A stretch of DNA of 64,000 bases from Artemisia argyi. Lineage: Eukaryota > Streptophyta > Magnoliopsida > Asterales > Asteraceae. The DNA is taken from assembly GCA_030686995.1 (NCBI GenBank), contig CM060708.1:186926749-186990748 (forward strand), read 5' to 3'. Positions 55,888 through 64,000 of the stretch are shown in pieces (position 1 is the stretch's first letter; each line of letters begins with the position of its first letter). The notes under the pieces are model-generated. The model made no database searches, was not told where the DNA came from, and saw only the letters and a program-made list of their open reading frames with translations. Made by a program: the position numbers and the translations under genes.

Positions 55888-58850
55888 TGTTCGTGTTTTT
55901 GACCTGGCCATTGGTCTGTGGGTGATAGGCGGTGGAAAATCGATGGGACACTCCATATCTCCTCATGACCTTTTCCATTTGCGCATTGCAAAAGTGGGTT
56001 CCCCAATCACTGATGAGAGCTTTAGGAATTCCGAACCTAGCGAACAGCTTTTTCAGGAAATGAATAACTACCCTGGCATCGTTGGTCCTAAGGGCTTGTG
56101 CCTCTACCCATTTTGAAACATAGTCGATGGCAACTAAAATGTATTCATTCCCTCCTGAAGATGGAAAGGGTCCCATGAAGTCAATTCCCCAGACGTCGAA
56201 AACCTCACATACTTGTATAAAATTCTGAGGTGCTTCATCCCTATTTGATATGTTCCCGGCCCGTTGACATGCATCGCATGCTTGTACCATTTCTTTGACA
56301 TCATGGAATATTGTGGGCCAATAGAATCCCGCGTCGAAAATCTTTCGGGCGGTGGTGTTTATCCCATGATGGCCCCCAGAGGGGCCAGAGTGACATTCTC
56401 TCATGATTTTTACTGCCTATCCTCCCGAAACACAACGTCTGATTATTTGATCAGGAACCCTTCGGAATAAAAATGGTTCATCCCAGAAGTAGTATTTTAG
56501 TTGGGCAAAGAACCTTTTATTTTTGTATTTAGTCATGTGTTCTGGAATGAGTCTGCTTGCGAGATAGTTAGCAAAATCAGCGTACCAAGGCTCAGAATCT
56601 TTTATTGACATGAGTTGTTCGTCAGGAAATGAATCCCGAATCTCGCTTCTATCGTGCTCATCAAGGGGATTTTCAAGACGAGATAGGTGATCAGCAGCCA
56701 AATTCTCTGCCCCCCTTTAATCACGATTTTCAACGTCAAATTCTTGTAACAACAGGATCCACCGAATTAGTTGTGGCTTAGCATCTTGCTTAGCAAAAAG
56801 ATATCGGAGAGCTGAGTGATCGGTGAAAACGACTGTCTTTGAAAGGACAAGATATTGACGGAACTTGTCGAATGCGAACACTACGGCTAATAATTCTTTT
56901 TCGGTGGTAGAGTAATTCTCTTGAGCAGGGTTCATGGTTTTGCTAGCGTAGTAAATAGGTTGGAATAGCTTGTCACGCCTTTGGCCTAATACAGCTCCGA
57001 CAGCATAATCGCTAGCATCGCACATGATTTCGAAAGGTAACTCCCAGTTGGGTGTAACCATGATTGGAGCTTGCGTGAGCTCCTTTTTCAGGAGATCGAA
57101 TGCATCCTTGCATTCTTGAGAGAAATCGAAAGGGGCATCCTTCATCAGCAATTGAGTAATTGGCCGAGCTATTTTGGAGAAATCTTTGATGAATCTCCGA
57201 TAGAACCCGGCGTGGCCCAAGAAGCTGTGTATTGCTTTAACAGTTGTGGGATAAGGTAACTTAGATATAGCTTCCACTTTAGCTTGGTCCACCTCAATCC
57301 CATTCCCTGAGACCTTATGTCCTAACACAATCCCTTCTTTTACCATGAAATGACATTTTTCCCAATTTAACACCAAGTTGGTTTCCTCACAACGTTTAAG
57401 CATTTTTTCTAGATTAGCAAGACAGTGGTCGAAAGAGTTCCCGAAGACTGAAAAGTCATCCATGAAAATTTCCATGCTGTCTTCCATCAGTTCGTGAAAG
57501 ATTGTGGTCATGCATCGCTGAAAAGTGGCGGGGGCGTTACACAGCCCAAAAGGCATTCTTTTGTAGGCGAACGTTCCATAAGGGCAAGTAAACATGATTT
57601 TCTCTTGGTCCTCAGGTGCTATGGGGATTTGGAAATATCCCGAGAATCCATCCAAGAAACAGAAGTACTCGTGCCCAGATAATCTCTCCAACATTTAGTC
57701 AATGAATGGTAAGGGAAAGTGATCTTTCCTTGTGGCATCATTGAGCTTTCTATAATCGATGCATACCCGCCAGCCAGTAACCGTTCTCTGGGGTACCATC
57801 TCACCCTTGTCGTTCTTCACCACAGTCATTCCTCCATTTTTTGGTACAACCTGTACAGGACTAACCCACGGGCTATCCGAGATTGGGTAAATTAATCCTG
57901 CATCCAGAAGTTTGATGACTTCTTTCTTCACTACTTCCTTAATGTTGGGATTCACCCGCCTCTGGGGTTGCACGGTAGGTTTATAATTTTCTTTCATAAG
58001 AATCTTATGTGTGCAGAAAGTTGAGTCAATCCCCTTAATGTCGGCACTCCATGCAAGCACTCCCTTATATTTCCTTAAGACTTCTAAGAGCTTAACTTTT
58101 TGTTCATGTTCGAGGGAAGAGTTTATGATTACCGGCAGTTGGTCCTCTCCCTGAAGGAAGGTGTACTCTAGGTGGTTGGGGAGTTCTTTAAGATCTAGCT
58201 TAGGGGGTTCGATAATAGAAGGCTTAAGCTTGTTTTCGGGTTTTCGGAGTTCGAGATGTTCCGTGGTCTCCTGTCTAGGGTAGAAGGAGGCTGCTCCAAC
58301 ATCCTCCATCTTTTCTACCTCCAACAAGGGGAGAAAACTCTCATCCTGTAACCAGCCTTCCTCGATCTGTTCATCAACACAGTCATCAATGACATCCGTA
58401 AGTTCATCGACCTCTCCAATGAAATAGAGCTGGTTAGCTGCTTCGAGAGAGAAGTCCATAGTGTCTTCAATGTCGAAGGTTAAGCTATCGGTTCCTACTC
58501 GTAAGGTTAGCTTGCCGTCATGAACATCAATGACTGCATGAGCGGTAGCAAGAAATGGTCTCCCTAAGATGATGGGTACCAAGTCATCCTCCTCCATCTC
58601 CAAGATTACGAAGTCAACCGGGAATTTGAATTTTCCAACCTTGACTAGCACATTCTCGCATATCCCTACGGGGTATTTGACCGATCTATCGGTTAGTTGG
58701 ATGTTCATATGGGTAGGCTTTAATCCAGAGTATCCTAGTTTAAGGAACATGGAGTGAGGCATGAGGTTGATACCGCCCCTAAATCAGCAAGAGCATTCTT
58801 TATCGATAGAGATCCTATGGAACAGGGCACGGTGAAGCTGCCTGGATCGT
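55888..58850 (-). pseudogene. E2 protease, RT, RNase H and integrase N-terminal part, broken
   Basis: Reading leftwards: protease with ADLGA near 58775, where a 1-nt frameshift separates it from the frame of MPHSMFLKLGYSG. RT: SPWVSPVQVVPKNGG and RVCIDYRKLNDATRKDHFPLPF; then TAG at 57695-57697 (Gln expected); then [16 protein letters not shown] and FMDDFSVFG (catalytic D-D present). RNase [21 protein letters not shown] and [14 protein letters not shown] at 56717-56719 and TAG at 56417-56419 follow. Integrase: [42 protein letters not shown], then [12 protein letters not shown]. Its third catalytic residue, normally Glu in NGQVE, is Lys (codon 55898-55900). E1 interrupts it at 55887. Confidence 0.9.
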
Positions 58851-59455
58851 CTACCTTTTTTGGTAGCCCTTGATGGGTCACCACCGAACATTCTTCCCCC
58901 AGAGTCACAAGACCCTCGAGTTTCTTTCGGTTAGCGAGGTATGGTGATCACTGAGTCTTTTAGATATGACAAGAATCTTTTATTATCGTTCTCAGTTTTC
59001 TGGTTTTTTAGTCGGGATGGGAATGGGATTCTCACAGGTTGGTTAGGTGGAGTCGATGGGGATGGGGCCGCCAAGGGAGATTGTTCGGGAGCCTTGCTGC
59101 TCACATCACCCTCCTCTTCGCGAGGCTTGCTTGGATCGAGGGTGATAGGATGTGAGCTCGGGTAAGGGGGGTCCTTGGTTGTTGTTCCAGCTCGAGTGGT
59201 TATCGAGAGCATGGGGTCTTTTTGGCTTACTGATGGCCTGTCCTGGTTATCAAGGGTGGAGTTAAGCTTGTTGAACCATTCTTCGATGTCATTCTGTTGT
59301 TCATCAACGAGCTCACCAAGACCCTTTAATTGTAAGCCTTTTTCTTGAGTGAAGTGACCAAGGTCATCTTCAAAAGTGCTCCTGATTTTTTATTCAGGGC
59401 CTTCCTCTCCTTCTTTTCTCTTCACCAGATTTCTCCAAAGGGTGTAATCGTCGTT
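58851..59455 (-). pseudogene. E2 gag-protease linker
   Basis: In frame with gag upstream but cut by several stops (for example 59456-59458 and near 59390). It contains LGELVDEQQNDIEEWFNKL and a Pro/Ser-rich part (SKAPEQSPLAAPSPSTPPNQP), as in Athila gag linkers. No domain of known activity. Confidence 0.7.
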
Positions 59456-60586
59456 TTAGTAAAAAGGCAAAAGGGAGGGGTCAGCGTAGATGTCACCCCC
59501 TGACAAGCACGCATGTTCAGTCGTGGGTTCTCCTCCGCATTCCTCTACCTCGTGCGGGCCCCCACAGTAGTTGCAGATTAAGTAAGGATTTGAAAGTTGT
59601 TTAGGTAATTGCGACCCAGCTACGTATTCCATTCTTTTGTAAATTTTTCTTAGCCGATCTGAAGATGTTGATGTGATTTCAGACATGCTAGCAGTCGACT
59701 CAGGTTCATCCCAAGTGTCATCCTGGTCTTGAACATATTCCTCAATCCTATTCCATCCTTCCTCGGCACTAAGATTGGCTAATCTCCCTTTTCTAGAATT
59801 GTTGATTCCGTTCCGGTCATTTGGGGAGACATTGTCGTAGAAGATTTGGACCAGAAGCCAGAGTTCGATGCCATGATGGGGAAATTGTCTTATTAAATCC
59901 TTGAATCTAACCCATGATTTATGGAAGGGTTCGTCCTTCCCTTTTCGGAAGCGGAGGATCCTATCCCTAAATGCTGAGGTTTTCCCTGCTGGAAAGAACT
60001 TCTCATAAAATTTGGATATGAGTTGCTCCCATGTGAAAATAGATTCAGAGGGAAGTTTATTATACCACTCTTTGGCTTTTTCGTAAAGGGTGAAAGGGAA
60101 GAATCGTAATCGGGACGTGTTTCTAGTAGCCCCATCCGTATGGAGGGTATCTACTATTTTCAAGAAGTCCTTGATGTGTTGAATCGGGTCATCATCATCT
60201 AGTCCACAAAACTTGCACACACTTTGGACAAGCCAAACATCGGTCGCATGCAAGACCTCATTGGTGAGTTCGTTTGGGTAGACAATGGCGTTTGAGAAGC
60301 CACGAGGATTTGGGGAGGAGTAGTCCTTACGGCGCTTAGGAATGGGGGTTGCGGGGGTACTCATCTCGTTGTTGGATTGGGAGCTAGGGGTTGTAAGGTG
60401 ATTTTCCGAATTTTCTTCAGAAAGGGGTGCATCAAAATCGATGGTTATGCTGGATGGTTCAGGTGTTGAGAGAGATCGTCTTAGCCTACGCATTTCCCTA
60501 TCAGGTTCTGCATAGGGCAAAACAAGGTCTCTAGCGGAACTACGACTCCTAGTGACTCTAAGGTTAGAGAATTCATCGGTTGCCAT
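59456..60586 (-). CDS. E2 gag
   Basis: 376 aa from MATDEFSNLRVTRSRSSARD, the first ATG about 150 bp downstream of the primer site. The retrotrans_gag domain lies at about residues 125-275 (HIKDFLKIVDTLHTDG, RLRFFPFTLYEKAKEWYNKLPSES, FYEKFFPAGKTSAFRDRIL, PFHKSWVRFKDLIRQFPHHGIELWLLVQIFYD). A Cys/His cluster (CNYCGGPHEVEEC) near residue 345 is a zinc-finger-like nucleocapsid motif. The frame stops at 59456 but relatives continue into the protease without a stop there, so the C-terminus is truncated. It is the structural protein of the element's particle. Confidence 0.85.
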   Translation of the reverse strand: MATDEFSNLRVTRSRSSARDLVLPYAEPDREMRRLRRSLSTPEPSSITIDFDAPLSEENSENHLTTPSSQSNNEMSTPATPIPKRRKDYSSPNPRGFSNAIVYPNELTNEVLHATDVWLVQSVCKFCGLDDDDPIQHIKDFLKIVDTLHTDGATRNTSRLRFFPFTLYEKAKEWYNKLPSESIFTWEQLISKFYEKFFPAGKTSAFRDRILRFRKGKDEPFHKSWVRFKDLIRQFPHHGIELWLLVQIFYDNVSPNDRNGINNSRKGRLANLSAEEGWNRIEEYVQDQDDTWDEPESTASMSEITSTSSDRLRKIYKRMEYVAGSQLPKQLSNPYLICNYCGGPHEVEECGGEPTTEHACLSGGDIYADPSLLPFY

Positions 60587-60732
60587 GATGGCGAATGGTG
60601 GAGATTACGAACAAAGGCACGAAGAAATAAGATAGAATAAAGAAAAACTAGAAATAAAAATAAAATCTTACTAGAAAGGAATCTAGCAAGTAGACCTAAT
60701 AAAAAGAAATTCTAACCTAGACAATAACTATT

Positions 60733-60750
60733 CACCGGGCTGCGGCGCCA
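60733..60750 (-). other. E2 primer-binding site
   Basis: Minus-strand TGGCGCCGCAGCCCGGTG, six bases after the 5' LTR end at 60757. It is the same site as in E1, with one difference in the last bases. Confidence 0.85.
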
Positions 60751-60756
60751 AAAACT

Positions 60757-62176
60757 TGATGCGTGGGAATTGCACCAGGTTTTACCTCTCGAGGGATCCC
60801 GAGAAGCTTAAAACCCCCATCAGGCAGTGTACCTGATCGTTGTAGTATAGTATAGTGACAAGTACCGGGGGGATTGATCGTTCAACTCAGGAATAGTGTC
60901 GCTAGAATTAGAAAGCCTAAAAACTAGGTCTAGAGGTGAGAGATGATTCTTTTTGTATTTTTATATTTTTATATTTTTATAAAAGCAATTAAAAATATCG
61001 GGTTTTAGAGGAGTGGGCGGAATTAGTTTCTAGTCAACTAACCCAATAACTAAGATGCAATCAAAATAAAATAACAAAAATGTAAATTAAACTAATTACT
61101 AATATGGTGTGAACAATAGATGGGAGAATTGTGTTTACTTAGATTTCACTACACCCTAGATATCTTTTACAGGTTAATTGTTTGTTACAGTTGCGTGGAT
61201 GACGGGTTATATTCCTTAATACCAATCGTGGGGTGGCGTACGTACTTCCCCAACTCTATAAGCTCCTACTTCACTCCTATGTCGAGCCTGCAAGAAGCTC
61301 CTAACATGGGATCACTAGAATTCGCTCATGCATTAAATACAACCATAAAAACCTTAGTACGCATTGGTTCATGTTTCTTAAGACGTTCAAGCAAGTTACA
61401 CAATGGAGATCTGCCAGTTTTCTTAAGCCTAACATCGAAATCTTTCATCCATTACAACTATAAACAAGCAATCAACCTATAATCAACATCTAGGTTTCAT
61501 TACATCTAAGCAAACACACAAAAGATCTAGCCTAGCATGTTAAAATTAAGACAAGCGTAAGATATATTCAAACAACACATAGACATATTGAATGAATTGA
61601 AGGGATACTTATCTCAATTGAACATGAAGGGTTTCAAGGGGTGAAAGCCCTTGAAAATACCGTAAAAGTCGTGCTAGGATTTATTAAGTTCGACCCTAAA
61701 ATTCTCCTCTCCCTAGAATGAAAATTACAAAGACTATATATAGATTTACTAAGGTGACAGCGTCAAGAAGAAAGTTCTGACGCCGTCAACCCGCCGCCAA
61801 AAATATAATCGGATTGCCTAGATCCAGATCTGACGCCGTCATGTGTAATGTTGCTCTCGGCCGTCACCACTTTTACTCTTGACGCCCTTACCTTGACGCC
61901 GTCACGTTTTCTCTGGGCCGTCTCCAAAATTGCTCTTGACGCCGTCACAAAATTGCTGTTGACGCCGTCAGGTACTGTTGCCAGCAAGGAAAATCGAGAC
62001 TTTGCCGTTTTCTTCACTTTTATGCTCCAAAAACGTCTAAAATGCTTCCTTTTCCAGAATTCACTCCCAAAGTACCTAAAATCACAAAAGGAACGATTTA
62101 TGGCAATATTTGATCAAATAAATTCAAATTTCGGCTTAAATGACCCCCTAAAAACGGATCATTTTTCGCCTCATCA
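60757..62176 (-). repeat. E2 5' LTR (right copy)
   Basis: 1420 bp, plus-strand start TGATGCGTGGGAATTGC, end CGCCTCATCA. The TGACGCCGTCA array is at 61755-61970 and the TATA box at 61735-61742 (minus strand). Confidence 0.95.
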
Positions 62177-62181
62177 CTTGG

Positions 62182-62381
62182 TCCAAACGTTAAACTGCCA
62201 TTAGTCTATTAAAATACTCATACCACGTGGCAAAAAAAGGGGGGTATTATTGTCTTTCCACGTTCCAACGTATGTATTTAGTCCTTATTTAAGAAAACCC
62301 ACCCCCACCACAAATTTCATCTTCTTCCTTTTTTTGTTTTATTTTTTTCTTCCATTTAATTAAAACATTCAAATCAAAACA
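62182..62381 (+). promoter_or_regulatory. Upstream region of the GRF zinc-finger gene
   Basis: About 200 bp between the E2 insertion and the start codon. TTATTTAAGA near 62285 could be a TATA-like box about 95 bp before the ATG. The E2 insertion separates this from the element's terminal 110 bp (43257-43367). Confidence 0.35.
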
Positions 62382-62732
62382 ATGGTGTATTGTAATTGTG
62401 GTAGAAGAACAAACATCATCACATCCTGGACCAATGAAAACCCCGGAAGACGTTTCTGTGGATGCCCAGATCATGTAAGTGTTTTATTGTTTAATAGGGT
62501 TACAATTTGCAATCATTAACATGTTATGTTTCTTGTTTATTAGGGTATAGTGGATTGGTTTGACCCCCCTATGTGCCGTCGTGCTGTAAGCATAATTCCA
62601 GGACTATTGAGGGCAAGAAATAGGCAAGAAGCTCAGTTGTTGGAAGCACAAAGGGGACGTGAAAGAATGAAGAAGTTGTTGGTTGTTTCATGGCTAATAT
62701 TTGTAGTGGTTGAATTTTTCAAGTATGGTTAA
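62382..62732 (+). CDS. Small GRF zinc-finger protein with C-terminal membrane helix (two exons)
   Basis: Exon 1 is 62382-62474, the intron 62475-62543 (GTAAGT...TTATTAG) and exon 2 62544-62732; the splice keeps frame and gives 93 aa. The N-terminus is a GRF-type zinc finger: CNCG, then NPGRRFCGCPDH and WFDPPMC (Cys/His at about 4, 6, 26, 28, 31 and 42). A charged, coiled-coil-like stretch follows (RARNRQEAQLLEAQRGRERM), then a hydrophobic segment (LLVVSWLIFVVVEFF) likely to be a membrane anchor. Small plant GRF proteins of this layout exist and are often near transposons; their function is not known to me. GRF fingers in other proteins bind single-stranded nucleic acid. The frame has no defects. 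It is convergent with the MULE transposase remnant. Confidence 0.75.
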
Positions 62733-62823
62733 TTTAGTTGTAGGCTTTGACTTATGTAGTGGTTGAATTTTTCAAGTATGATGAAAGAATGAAGAAGTTG
62801 TTGTAGGCTTTGACTTATGTAGT
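62701..62823. repeat. Tandem duplication at the 3' end of the GRF gene
   Basis: GTAGTGGTTGAATTTTTCAA is at about 62704 and 62757; TAGGCTTTGACTTATGTAGT is at about 62742 and 62804. GAAAGAATGAAGAAGTTGTTG-like sequence from exon 2 is also repeated at about 62782. The last coding segment has thus been duplicated into the 3' UTR. Confidence 0.8.
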
Positions 62824-63196
62824 CAATTTTGTATGTTGCAACAACTTTGATGTATTAATGGAATTACATTTGGTTGTTATTGTTTTGAATGTCAAAATTG
62901 ACACATAAAAGTCAAAATGACCCATTCCTAAACCAAGCATAAATCTCTATAACAAGTGAAAATAACCATAAACTTGATCCATTACATAAGAAGTTAAATT
63001 TGACCCATAACAAAGTCAACTTAAGCATTACCCTTCTCCATAAACAGGATAAATGTTCACACAGTCTAGTCAAATGATCACATAGGATCAAAATAAGTCA
63101 AACAACAGTCTTACAAACAAAAGCAAATCCAGAACTAGTACCAAAGATCACACATGATCAAGACAGTTTTATTATAGAAAAGTTAACTAAATAAGA
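62733..63196 (+). other. Between the GRF gene and the MULE transposase remnant
   Basis: Apart from the duplication, AT-rich 3' flanking sequence with repeated GTCAAA/TGACCCAT words near 62885-63010. No gene is supported. Confidence 0.5.
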
Positions 63197-63900
63197 TCAC
63201 TTGGCTACACTTGGGCATGCATTCTTCTTCTTACCCCTACCTGCACCACCTTTTTTAGAAGCAGCTTGACTTGAAGAAGTAGCTTGAGTCGCAGCTTTTT
63301 TTGTTGGAGCAGCTTTACTGAAAGTAGCAGATCTCTGAGTAGCAGCATTTTGAGTTGCAGCAGATGGATTTGGAGCTTTTTGAGTTTTAGCTTGATTTGT
63401 AGGGTTCATATTCTTCTTTTTCCCACCTGTATGCACTAGATTCCTGGGTCCCTTGCATGTTCTCTTATTGTGCCCCTATTCTTTGCACAAAACACAAGTT
63501 ACAGTTTTAAGCTTCCTTGAGAGCTTCCCATTCTTGACTATATCAATCATTTCAGTTGCAGACCTCTTCCTTTTCTTGTTTGGCCTTCCAGGTTGAGGAT
63601 GATGATTTGGTGGGATGATTGTTGTTGTAAGGTTACACTTAGGCCACATACTTGGCCCATTAGTGGGACGAATCTTGTATGAGTAAACTTGTTTCCATGT
63701 ATCCAATCTATAACAGGGGTGCACCCATTCTTCAATTAAACCAGGGTTCATGTTGTTTCTTGCCATATCCCAATTGACTGCTATGGCATGTTTGCAGGGT
63801 ATACCGGTTATTTCCCAATACCTACATGTTCAACTCTGATGTGTCTCGTGACTACTAGTTTTAAATTTATAACATGAATTACCGGATATAGCTAAGAACA
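63197..63900 (-). pseudogene. MULE (MuDR-type) transposase C-terminus, broken
   Basis: Minus strand: a SWIM-type zinc finger (CRYWEITGIPCKHAI) followed by EEWVHPCYRLDTWKQVYSY, PTNGPSMWP and RPNKKRKRSATE, then a CCHC knuckle CVLCKE*GHNKRTC and a basic Ala/Thr-rich tail ending at 63197. A TGA at 63830-63832 replaces the residue next to the first SWIM Cys. A TAG at 63476-63478 sits in the CCHC knuckle where Trp is likely. Upstream of about 63850 the frame is degraded and leaves the window. The catalytic DDE core is not in view. It would encode the cutting enzyme of the element; this copy is dead. Confidence 0.8.
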
Positions 63901-64000
63901 CAAGGGCAAGTATGACCCTTTCGTATGTAGTTAGTTTTGGTTGGTAAGCCAAGGTCGTTCACTAGGATTTGGGTGTTTTCAATTGTGAAGAATCTATGTA

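Larger units (their letters stand above)
43368..62176 (-). mobile_element. E2: Athila-like Ty3/gypsy retrotransposon, full length, split by E1
   Basis: LTRs of 1431 and 1420 bp with TGATG...CATCA ends, flanked by CTTGG (43363-43367 and 62177-62181). The minus strand carries a tRNA-Asp-like primer site, gag, protease, RT, RNase H and integrase, then 2.5 kb of non-coding 3' sequence. Element length without E1 is about 10.8 kb. Wording of RT and integrase (e.g. [21 protein letters not shown]) fits the Athila lineage. No env-like ORF is seen. Several stops, a frameshift in protease and a changed integrase catalytic residue show it is dead. Confidence 0.92.
43257..64000. mobile_element. Probable Mutator-like element (MULE), left end in window, split by E2
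   Basis: Sequence beginning TAAATTACATGGTTGGTCCC (about 43257-43367) looks like a plant TE terminus and continues after the E2 insertion at 62182. The joined unit holds a small GRF zinc-finger gene (plus) and, convergent to it, the SWIM/zinc-knuckle end of a MuDR-type transposase (minus). The right end is beyond 64000, so the TIR pair and the 9-bp duplication expected of MULEs cannot be checked. It may be inserted in the right end of the CACTA. Confidence 0.5.

Overview
This window is repeat-dense plant nuclear DNA, from a eudicot and possibly Asteraceae. The Asteraceae guess rests only on remembered likeness of the Copia gag and integrase wording to daisy-family polyproteins. There are no bacterial operons, rRNA or tRNA genes. 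Apart from one small GRF zinc-finger gene, every coding region I can support belongs to a transposable element (TE). All coordinates and comparisons were made by eye, without any search.

Left flank (1-5933): an Athila-type LTR end (1-195) abuts an L1-type LINE on the minus strand (196-4285; intact RRM-containing ORF1, broken ORF2). Next come a 431-bp hAT-like MITE with an 8-bp target duplication (4434-4864), a tandem repeat of about 82 bp and a 53-bp A tract.

CACTA element (starts at 5934; right end not found): a minus-strand CACTA transposon with subterminal palindromes at both sides. It has a TNP2-type transposase gene running from 40774 down to 7340 and a decayed second gene (6367-7191). 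Three LTR retrotransposons split the transposase gene, and 5-bp target duplications mark each exactly. Copia-1 is a plus-strand Sirevirus-like element at 7744-19354 (AGGTT). Copia-3 is a minus-strand, gag-only element at 19767-28872 (TATAT, inside an intron). Copia-2 is a minus-strand element at 29306-38435 (CCCTC). Removing Copia-1 or Copia-2 restores the transposase reading frame.

Right part (43257-64000): a probable Mutator-like element (MULE) starts near 43257. It carries a small GRF zinc-finger/membrane gene (62382-62732) facing a broken transposase C-terminus (63197-63900). Inside it sits a full-length Athila-like Ty3 element on the minus strand (E2, 43368-62176, CTTGG). E2's integrase is in turn split by a plus-strand element that has only gag and protease (E1, 47882-55882, AGCCC). 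E1 shares LTRs, primer site and 3' region with E2, so they look like a non-autonomous/autonomous pair.

Most noteworthy: (1) the 3' LTR of Copia-3 is replaced by a near-perfect inverted repeat of about 205 bp, as if a snap-back cDNA had been integrated; (2) each TE family has its own short, often palindromic motif repeated many times, sometimes directly upstream of the TATA box and sometimes inside coding sequence; (3) Copia-1 keeps two long intact ORFs downstream of a pol broken by stops; (4) the GRF gene lies convergent to the MULE transposase, in a mudrB-like position.
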